Source: a virus
Length of the DNA stretch: 57,917 bases
IMG/VR virus record: IMGVR_UViG_3300043409_000324
Location: 1-57,917 of that record
Strand: one strand, 5' to 3'
The notes beneath the pieces are model-generated. The model ran no database searches. It was not told where the DNA came from and was given only the letters and a program-made list of their open reading frames with translations. Shown here piece by piece: positions 24,661 to 33,000 of the stretch. A program made the position numbers and the translations under genes. Each line of letters opens with the position of its first letter. Position 1 is the first letter of the stretch.

Positions 24661-25261
24661 ACAATTAAGACAACTTAAGATTGATCCATCTTTGGCAGAT
24701 CCTTTTAATGAAACCTTTCAGAGGTTTGGTATTGTTACACCAGCACAACAGGCTTCATGGATTGGTCAATGTGGTCATGAGTGTGGCAACTTCCGTATCA
24801 TGGAAGAAAACCTGAACTATCGTGCTCCTACCTTGCTTAAGCTATTCCCTCAGCATCCTAAGCGAGTCTGGGGATTCACACCTGAGAGTGCAGCAGCTTA
24901 TGAGAAGCAGCCACAGAAGATTGCCAATAGGATTTATGGCAATCGTATGGGTAATAGGGATGAGGCTAGTGGGGATGGGTTCAGGTTCCGTGGCTCCGGC
25001 TTTCTCCAGCTAACTGGCATGAACAACTTCTTCCATGCAGGACAAGCCTTGGGCGTAGACTTCATTATGCAGCCTGAGCTGGTTCGTACACCTATGTACG
25101 CTGCTCAAACTGCTGGCTGGTTCTGGCAGACTCATAGGCTTAATCAGTATGCTGATAGTGGTGACATTCTTACCATGACAAAGCGTATTAATGGTGGCAC
25201 AATAGGACTTGAAGATCGTAAGAAGCATATCGAACATGCCTTACATGTACTAGGTGGTTGA
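24647..25261 (+). CDS. Endolysin, glycoside hydrolase family 19
   Basis: 204 residues. WIGQCGHECGNFRIMEENLN holds the catalytic His44-Glu45 pair and the second acidic site of GH19 chitinase-fold lysozymes. FRFRGSGFLQLTGMNNF is the substrate-cleft motif, and KRINGGTIGLEDR is a conserved C-terminal motif. There is no signal peptide, so export depends on a holin. It closes the lysis cassette right after Rz/Rz1. It cleaves the glycan strand of peptidoglycan. Confidence 0.92.
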   Translation: MVNAEQLRQLKIDPSLADPFNETFQRFGIVTPAQQASWIGQCGHECGNFRIMEENLNYRAPTLLKLFPQHPKRVWGFTPESAAAYEKQPQKIANRIYGNRMGNRDEASGDGFRFRGSGFLQLTGMNNFFHAGQALGVDFIMQPELVRTPMYAAQTAGWFWQTHRLNQYADSGDILTMTKRINGGTIGLEDRKKHIEHALHVLGG

Positions 25262-25304
25262 CTAAGCCAACTATTTGTGGTATGACAAGGTATAAAGATA
25301 TATA

Positions 25305-25616
25305 ATGCAACTACCCGCTTCTCTCAATATCGTTGGCAGAGAAGTGCCAATAATTGTAGTTGACGTATTCCCTGAGCAGCTTGGAGAATACAACTATGAC
25401 GATTATTCAATTAAAATAAAGTCTGGTCAGCACCCCTTAGCGGAGGCAGATACATTGTTACATGAATGTATACACGCTATAGACGACTGCTTCCAATTAA
25501 AAATGTCAGAAAGACAGGTGTATTGTTTAGCTGTTGGAGTGATAGCACTCCTTAGAGATAACAAAGATATGCTTGACTATTTAACTGAAGCAATAGAGAA
25601 ACCAAGAAACATATGA
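25305..25616 (+). CDS. Small zincin-like metalloprotease domain
   Basis: 103 residues. LLHECIHAID contains the HExxH zinc motif (His53, Glu54, His57), followed by a helical segment with ERQVYCLAVGVIALLRDN. Compact domains of this kind (SprT/ImmA-like or phage metallopeptidases) occur in many phages. Between the endolysin and the internal virion genes it might process virion proteins or act on a host protein. The third zinc ligand is not obvious (Glu68 in ERQVYCLAVG is a candidate). Confidence 0.7.
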   Translation: MQLPASLNIVGREVPIIVVDVFPEQLGEYNYDDYSIKIKSGQHPLAEADTLLHECIHAIDDCFQLKMSERQVYCLAVGVIALLRDNKDMLDYLTEAIEKPRNI

Positions 25617-27991
25617 AAGATTTTACATCCCAACAAAGAGAAGTTGTAGCCCGAAAGATTGGCTACGATGGTCCTATGCAGGGCTTTGATGAGTTTCTCT
25701 CATCCTCTCCTTCTTTGGCTATGAAGTATGCAACCATCACTGGCAAGTTTGCTGAGCGAATGGCTAAGGGTGGCTTGGTTAAAATGAAGAAGTATGCTGC
25801 TGGTGGTATTGTCATTCCTAAAGACCTCACTACACCAGAACAGAAGGCTGACTTCTATAATTCACAGATAGCTGCAGGTAAAACAAATGAAGAGATTAGA
25901 ACTGCTGCTGGTACACAATCTGATGCTGATTGGAACTACCTAACAAACCTAGCAGCCAGTAGACCAAAGACAACCAGTGCTGGTGGCATCACTGTATCAG
26001 CAGATGTCAAAGCTGGTACTGCTGATCAGAAAGGTTCTTTCTATAACACACAGCTAACTGCTGGTAAAACAGATGAAGAAATTAGAGCTGCTTCAGGAAC
26101 ACAAACAGAAGCAGACTGGCAAGCCCTACAAAACATTGCTCGTACACAAAGAGAAACTACTGGTGCTGTAACTGGTGGTGGTGATGTTACCTTCACTGAT
26201 GTTGGTGGTAAGCCACAGGCAGGTGAAGCTGCTCAAGTAACTGCTCAGAAGATTGCTACTAATGCAGGGCAGAACATTGACACTGCTGCAAGAGCAGATG
26301 AAATAGCAACCACTGTTACACCTGAGGCAGATATTACTGCAGACACCACTGCTGCTCCCGGAACCGCAAAAGCAGACACATATGGAGCCACACAAACTGC
26401 TGAAGACACAGCCAAACTTCTTAAAGGAGTTAAAGCAATTACGGGAACTGTAGATAAAGAGAGTCAAGTGGCTGCTCAGACAATGGAGGTTACTAGCTCA
26501 GCATTAAATAATTTAAAAGCTGCTCAAGGAGATGCAACCCTCATTACAAAAGGAGGCGTTCCTACCCTACCTTCTGGGTGGAAAGAGTTTAATGCAGAGC
26601 AAAAGATTGCTTGGTTCAATCAGAACAATGTTTCAGAACAAGGATTGTTAGCAGCAGGGGCTGCTAAATCAGATATTGATTTCATGAAAGCTAACGGTCT
26701 TAAAGAACCAGTATCAACAGAACGAACAATAAAAGAAGATGAAAAGATTTCATCCGGTGTTGATACGGTTAAAGCTGCTGAAGCTGTAGCTTCCACAGAA
26801 AAAGCTGCTGCTCAAGGAACAGTGACAGAAGAGATGACTGTTCAAGGTCAGTTGAATAAACTGATGAAAGATTTTGATTCAGGTAATCCACCACCTTGGG
26901 CTGCTGCTAACCTGCGTAATGTCACTGCTGTACTTGCAGCCAGAGGTCTTGGTGCTTCTAGCTTAGCGGGTCAAGCTTTAATTCAAGCAACTCTTGAATC
27001 TGCTTTGCCTATTGCTTCTGCTGATGCACAAGCTAATCAAGCAATGGCTGCACAGAATCTTTCTAACAAACAACAAACTGCTGTGCTTGCTGCACAACAA
27101 CGTGCTGCTTTCTTAGGGCAAGAGTTTGATCAAGCCTTCCAGTCTAAAGTTACTAACGCTGCTAGAGTGTCTGATATTGCTAACATGAACTTCTCTGCTC
27201 AACAGCAGATTGTTCTTGAGAATGCTAGAGCAGCACAGACAATGAATCTGGCTAACATGAGTAATCAACAAGCATTGGTAATGGCTAATGCTGCACAGAT
27301 GGCTTCACTTGAGACAGCCAACTTAAGTAATAAACAACAAGCTGCTGTTGTTAATGCTCAGGCATTCTTGCAGATGGATATGCAGAACTTGAGCAACCAA
27401 CAACAAACTGTATTGTTTAAGACACAGCAGATGACTCAGTCTTTATTATCTGATGCTGCTTCTTCTAATGCTGCTAAGCAATTCAACGCAGCCAGTACAA
27501 CTCAGGTTGATCAATTTAATAACACACTGTCTGCACAAGTTGGTCAATTTAATTCTTCACAGAAGAATGCTATTGCTCAGTTTAATGTAGACCAAGAGAA
27601 TGCTCTTAAGAAGTTTAATGCTGAATCACAGAACCAACGTGAAGTGTTTAATGCACAACAACGATTGGTGATTGATCAGTCTAATGCTCAGTGGCAGAGA
27701 GAAATCTCTACAGCCAACACAGCAGCTACCAATGCTGCTAACATGGTGAATGCTCAAATGTCACAGCAGATGACACTGACAGAATATAATAATGAGATAC
27801 AGATGTATCGTGACAGTGTTACACATGCTTGGCAGTCTGCTGAGAACGATGCTAACAGAGCAACTACATTAGCTGCTTCTGAAATTTCTGCTGCTGCTGC
27901 TATCACTGGTGCTGAAATTAAAGCAGATGGCGAGTCTTCAGCAGCCATTGGTGGGTTTATTGGAAGAGTATTATTTGGTGCTATAAAATGA
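25613..27991 (+). CDS. Probable internal virion protein with NLSNQQ repeats
   Basis: 792 residues. It has an N-terminal domain with SLAMKYATITGKFAERMAKG, GLVKMKKYAAGGIVIP, then two copies of a ~50-residue module (ADFYNSQIAAGKTNEEIRTA / GSFYNTQLTAGKTDEEIRAA). The second half is a long Ala/Asn/Gln helix with repeats such as NLSNKQQTAVLAAQ and QFNxxxxxQVxQFN, ending in a small hydrophobic Gly/Ala segment. It is free of catalytic motifs. Length, helical repeats and position suggest an ejected core protein that helps DNA cross the cell envelope. Confidence 0.7.
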   Translation: MKDFTSQQREVVARKIGYDGPMQGFDEFLSSSPSLAMKYATITGKFAERMAKGGLVKMKKYAAGGIVIPKDLTTPEQKADFYNSQIAAGKTNEEIRTAAGTQSDADWNYLTNLAASRPKTTSAGGITVSADVKAGTADQKGSFYNTQLTAGKTDEEIRAASGTQTEADWQALQNIARTQRETTGAVTGGGDVTFTDVGGKPQAGEAAQVTAQKIATNAGQNIDTAARADEIATTVTPEADITADTTAAPGTAKADTYGATQTAEDTAKLLKGVKAITGTVDKESQVAAQTMEVTSSALNNLKAAQGDATLITKGGVPTLPSGWKEFNAEQKIAWFNQNNVSEQGLLAAGAAKSDIDFMKANGLKEPVSTERTIKEDEKISSGVDTVKAAEAVASTEKAAAQGTVTEEMTVQGQLNKLMKDFDSGNPPPWAAANLRNVTAVLAARGLGASSLAGQALIQATLESALPIASADAQANQAMAAQNLSNKQQTAVLAAQQRAAFLGQEFDQAFQSKVTNAARVSDIANMNFSAQQQIVLENARAAQTMNLANMSNQQALVMANAAQMASLETANLSNKQQAAVVNAQAFLQMDMQNLSNQQQTVLFKTQQMTQSLLSDAASSNAAKQFNAASTTQVDQFNNTLSAQVGQFNSSQKNAIAQFNVDQENALKKFNAESQNQREVFNAQQRLVIDQSNAQWQREISTANTAATNAANMVNAQMSQQMTLTEYNNEIQMYRDSVTHAWQSAENDANRATTLAASEISAAAAITGAEIKADGESSAAIGGFIGRVLFGAIK

Positions 27992-28203
27992 AAAACTTTA
28001 AAAATTATTACAGCAAGCTTGATGGAATGGCTAACGCTAAACTGTCTAAGCCAGAAAAAGATACAGGTAAAGGTTTGTTATCTAAACCGTCTGGTAAGTC
28101 TGATGTAACTACAAAAGATTCTAAAGATGTTTTTGAGAAAGTATCTACTTACATTGCAGCAATTAGAAAACAAAAAGAGGAGTTGATAAATGGAAGATCC
28201 TAG
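27988..28203 (+). CDS. Small basic protein between core genes
   Basis: 71 residues, Lys/Ser-rich N-terminus and a C-terminal helix (VFEKVSTYIAAIRKQKEELI). Four-base overlap with the previous stop and 14-base overlap with the next gene. Not recognised; probably a minor virion or assembly protein by context. Confidence 0.6.
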   Translation: MKNFKNYYSKLDGMANAKLSKPEKDTGKGLLSKPSGKSDVTTKDSKDVFEKVSTYIAAIRKQKEELINGRS

Positions 28204-28663
28204 TTCTTTTCTGACAGCACCTATCCCCGGCATGTCTTTGACAGTAGAACCGGGCAGTGTACCTTGGGAGCAGCCTCCTCAGTATGTCACCATAGATGAT
28301 GTAGCTTCTTTCTATTCTGATAAGCTAGACAACCCAGAGGCTATCTTTGAGTTGATGGATTTGCTTGAGAACGGTATGCCCATCCTTACTATTGTTAATA
28401 CAATGGTGAAGTCATCTATCATGAAGGGCTTCCACACTGTTGATACAGGTTTCTTAGTCACACCAATCATTGTAGAAATCATTAAGACACTAGCAGAGTT
28501 GAATGATGTTACTTACACAGTAACTGCTGAAGATGCAGCTAATAAAAACACTGTAAACCCTGCAATCATTAAGCAATTGATTAAAGAAGCAAAGAATAAA
28601 GTAGAGAAAAATCCTGAAGCTGTTGTAGAGCGTAAAGGTTTAATGGCTAAAGGAGCAGCATAA
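28190..28663 (+). CDS. Conserved virion-region protein
   Basis: 157 residues. The start FLTAPIPGMSLTVEPGSVPW is a motif I recall from structural regions of aquatic phages, followed by a helical domain (ELMDLLENGMPILTIVNTMV) and a basic tail. I infer a virion or core-assembly protein. No enzyme motif. Overlaps neighbours on both sides. Confidence 0.7.
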   Translation: MEDPSSFLTAPIPGMSLTVEPGSVPWEQPPQYVTIDDVASFYSDKLDNPEAIFELMDLLENGMPILTIVNTMVKSSIMKGFHTVDTGFLVTPIIVEIIKTLAELNDVTYTVTAEDAANKNTVNPAIIKQLIKEAKNKVEKNPEAVVERKGLMAKGAA

Positions 28664-30081
28664 TGGGATTTAAACTAGGTTCATTTCTTGGTGGTGCAGC
28701 TAAAGGTGCAACAGAATTAATCGAAGAGAGAGAAAAAGAGAATGCTCTTCAGATTAAAGAGAGTATTAAAAACATGTACCACAACTATGCTGAGTACAGA
28801 AAAGAAACAGATAAGAAGAAAGAAGAGATTAGAGAAACAGTAGGCTCTCTTCGTTCCTTTAAATTTGCTGATGGTGTCTTAGATGATAAAGAGCTTATTG
28901 CTCTTGCTTCTGATTTACCAACGGCTAAATCTATTGCTACAGAATTACAGAAAAATCCAGCAGCCCTAGAAAAACTATCTAAGTCATTTATTAAATCAAC
29001 AGGTAAGATTCCTGAGGGGATGACTTTCAATGACTATGTTAATCAATATGGTAAAGTGTCTAAGATGGACGCTGCTGAGTTTGAACAAGCTGCTTCTGAC
29101 AAACAAGATGGCTTCTTGAATAAGATGGTGTATGGTAATAATGTAAATAAGATTAGAGCTGCTGCTGCTAAGTATGGCGTTACTGCTGAAGAGTTATACA
29201 ACGTAGGTGCAGCTAAGGGTTCTAAGTCTTTCCCAGCACTTCTTGAAGTTGACTATGCTAAGCTGCAGAAAACACCAGAGTTTAAAGATATTAAAGATAA
29301 AGCTATGGTTACTATGTACCAAGCAAAACAAGAAGGAACAGATGAGCAAATATTAGCAGCGGCTAAAAATATGGGTTTCATTAAGGGAACAGAACTTATG
29401 GCTGAACTTAAAGAAAAACCAAAAGAAACACAGCAAGATATAGAAATTGATTATGGAAAAAGAATTTTAGCAACTACTGATCCTAAGCAAAAGGCTAAAC
29501 TAACTAGCGAACTTAGAACACAACAAGAAATCTGGGCTAATCCATCGCTTAAGAAGTTGACAGATGGTGAGAAGATTACTACTGGTAATAAACTTGTTGG
29601 CTACAAAGGTATTATTAACTCCACTGTTGCAAACTATTTACCACCCGGCACTTTCAAGACTAATCCTATAACGGGTGATCTTGAAGTTAGCGAATTGGTA
29701 AAATCTGGTGATTTTGCTAAGGGTAAAAAAGCGGGTATGGAAGCAGCAATTGCTTTTGGTACAAACCCTGATGGTAAACCAAAGTCAAATGAGGATAAAC
29801 TTGCTTTGGCTTCTGTTGGTATACAGTTTGATCAAAGCGGTAAAGCATTTGCTCCTAAGGTTGAATTTGCTACTGAGGCAGCACCAGCACCAGTAGCACC
29901 ACTAAAAAGAGATGGGCGTGGTGGTGGGCCTATGGCTCCTAAGCCTAAGCCAGCCGCTGCTGCACCTGCACCTATTGATAAAGCAACAGCTAGAGCACAA
30001 GCTACAGCAGCTATAGAGGGTGGTGCAAAAGCTGGGGATGTAGCTAAACGATTTAAAGAAACATATGGTGAGGATTTATAA
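28663..30081 (+). CDS. Probable internal virion protein
   Basis: 472 residues. It starts MGFKLGSFLGGAAKGATELI, a small amphipathic Gly-rich segment, then a long charged helical region (KENALQIKESIKNMYHNYAE). The C-terminal third is Ala/Pro/Lys-rich with a final helix (DKATARAQATAAIEGGAKAG). It is immediately followed (no gap) by the giant protein at 30082. By context it is a second or third ejection-core protein. Confidence 0.65.
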   Translation: MGFKLGSFLGGAAKGATELIEEREKENALQIKESIKNMYHNYAEYRKETDKKKEEIRETVGSLRSFKFADGVLDDKELIALASDLPTAKSIATELQKNPAALEKLSKSFIKSTGKIPEGMTFNDYVNQYGKVSKMDAAEFEQAASDKQDGFLNKMVYGNNVNKIRAAAAKYGVTAEELYNVGAAKGSKSFPALLEVDYAKLQKTPEFKDIKDKAMVTMYQAKQEGTDEQILAAAKNMGFIKGTELMAELKEKPKETQQDIEIDYGKRILATTDPKQKAKLTSELRTQQEIWANPSLKKLTDGEKITTGNKLVGYKGIINSTVANYLPPGTFKTNPITGDLEVSELVKSGDFAKGKKAGMEAAIAFGTNPDGKPKSNEDKLALASVGIQFDQSGKAFAPKVEFATEAAPAPVAPLKRDGRGGGPMAPKPKPAAAAPAPIDKATARAQATAAIEGGAKAGDVAKRFKETYGEDL

Positions 30082-33000
30082 ATGGGAATGTTTGATGACT
30101 TAATCCCCGCTAAAACTAGTGGTGGGATGTTTGATGATTTAATCCCTGCTAAAACTAGTGGTGATGTGTCTGATGACTTGATGCCAGCTAAGCCTACGAT
30201 TCAGCAAATTGAAAGACAAGCTGCTCAGGGTTTAGAAGCTGAGCGAAAGGCTGCAGAGAAACCCGCCATCATCACCAAAGCTCCTATGCCTAGCAAGGCT
30301 AAGATTGAAGAAGCAACCAAGAAGAGCTTAGAACCCACCATTCCTTTTGAAGAGATATATAAAAATCCAAAGATATTTCCTGTAATTAAAGACTACATGA
30401 AGGTTCGCCTCAATGTCGAACAAGGAAAAGACCAGACAGACGAAGACTTTGCTAAAGACTTTATGGCACGAATGAGGTTTGAAGAGTACAACACCTTCTT
30501 AGGACTCATGCCAACTCTTGTTAAAATGCGTGAGGCCAATCCTGAAGAAGCCACATCTATGGCTTTAGGAAAAGAACTATTTAAACAAACAAGAAGTGTG
30601 TTCCAGCCCGGTGGTCAAGGCTATGGAAGTGCTGATGCTTTAGTTCCTTATTGGAATACACTCACCGCATTTGCTACAGACCCCCTTAGCTATGTTGGCT
30701 TTGTTGGTGGTAAAGTTGCGGGTCAGGTTGTTAAAATATCTGCTGCCCAAGAAGCTGCACAACTTGCTGCTGGAGCTGCTGCCAAAGGAAAAATTGCTTC
30801 CCTATTAACACCAACTAAAGGTAAAGCAATAGCTGGGGTGGCTGGTATAGAAACAGGATCAGGCATAGTACAAAGTCTACGCAGTCAACAATTAGATCAG
30901 ATGGTAGCTGAGAGCCTTGGCAAAGATGTAGAAGAACTTAGCGTAACACAAATGGCTGTTAGCGGAATTATCAATGGAGTGTTTGGGGGGTTGGAAGCTA
31001 AGACCGCTGTTACTAAGTTTGGTAAAACAGGGACAAAACAGTTTGAAGACTTAATTAAAAAGGCTAAAGAAAAAACACCAACAGATCCTAACGCACCTCC
31101 TACTAAAACAGAGGCAGCATTGTTGTCTCCTGTCGATGAGAACATGGACCTACTTGCTGAAGAGTTTATGAAGCAAGAGGGTGCTAAGATATTGGATGAG
31201 ATATCTCCCGCTGCTGCTTTGGTAGAGCCAGCTATTCGTAGAGACTTATCACAGAGAGCCATTCGTGTGGCTATGAATGTAATTGAAAACGATCCTACCT
31301 ACAAGGTTAAAGCAGGACAGAAAACCAGTACAGCTATTGCTGAAGTGTTCTCTGCTATGGACCAAGGACTTATTGATGACACCTTATTAGAGCAAGCCAT
31401 TAGAAAAGAAGGACTGAGTCCTGAACAGTTTGCTCAAGCTAACAGAGTGACAGTTACACAGGCTGCTCAGATTATGCAGCAATATTCCACAGCATCTAAG
31501 ACTCTTAATCGTCTGCGTCAGATTGATCCAGATGTTGCTAAGCAGGTGGATGCTTTGTATGGTGCTCCTGATGAATATACCTCTGCTATGGGCTGGTGGA
31601 TGGGAGCCTTCTTAAGAGCTGAGAGAGAAAGTAAAGCTGTCATGGTGAGTGGAATTGGTACTAGTGTGCGTAATGGTATTGGCACTGGTACTGGTTTAAC
31701 TTTAAATTCCGCAGCCTCTCTTATTGAAGGTACTCTGATGACTGTAGGTAAGACTTTATCAGGAGATGCCAAAGGAGCAAGGATAGCTACATTAAAAACA
31801 AGTATTAGTGACACCATTGAAAAAGCTTTTGGCTCTTGGTATTATCTATCCAAGGGTGACTTGTCTTCAGTGGTGACAGATGAATTACTAAAACACAATC
31901 CTAGTCTTAGGAACAACATCTTATCTTCTATGCAAGAAGATTCAACAGACCTATCTAAGTTTGCTCGTTTAATTAATAGTCTTAATGTGGCACAAGATGC
32001 AATATTTAGAAAAGCAATCTTTGCTCACTCTGTTGAAACTAAACTAAAAGATGTTGGTTTAGATATGTATGAACTTCTAGCACAAGGGAAAGTTATTCCT
32101 TCAGATGTTCTTAAAGAAGCTGCAGATGACACGCTGAAAGCTACCTTCTCATATATGCCTAAAGTACCTAAGAAAGGTATTAATACTTTAGAAGCTAAAT
32201 CTGAACAAATTGGTAACTACGTTGTTAAGGCTATTGAAGACACACCCTTCACTAGTTTAGTTGTTCCTTTCCCTCGCTTCATGGCTAATGCTATAGCCTT
32301 CCAATATAGATATAGCCCTTTGGGTGGTATTGCTGGAGCTGAGTCTGTTATCAGAGGCTCTAAGATGATGGCTAATGGGGATGCGGGTGGTGCTTCTCTT
32401 GTTAGAAAAGGACAAGAGAACATTGCTAAAGGCGTAGTTGGTACAGCAGCTTTGATTGCTGCCATAGATTACAGAGCTAACAACCAAGATGTTGAATGGT
32501 TTGAAAAGAAAAATAGTGATAATACAACAACAGACTTAAGAGGCTTGTTCCCATTAGGAGGAGTGACATTAGCTGCTGCTGACTTAATTGTTAAACAACA
32601 GCGGGGTCTTTCTATAAAAGTTGGTGGTGCTATAGAAGCACTGATTGGAATGAAGCTTCCAGCAGGTACTCAAACATATCTTGTAGATCAGATCATCTCT
32701 GCTGTCGATTCAGAAAGAGACACAGATAAACTGAGTGTAGCAATTGGTAGAGTTACTGGGGATTTTATTGGTAGATTTACAACTCCTTTTATTGTTAAAG
32801 ACATCTTCAACTTTGTTGATGCTATTCGTGAAGGAGGCTCTATTGCTAGAGATCCTAATGTAATTACATCAGATAAACCAGCAGATAAAATGTTAGAGGC
32901 AATGGGTAATAGACTTAAGTCTAAGATTCCTGTATTGAAGGAAGATCTACCTGAAGCTATTCCCCGTGTTAAACAAGGACCAATATATAAAGAAGGTGAA

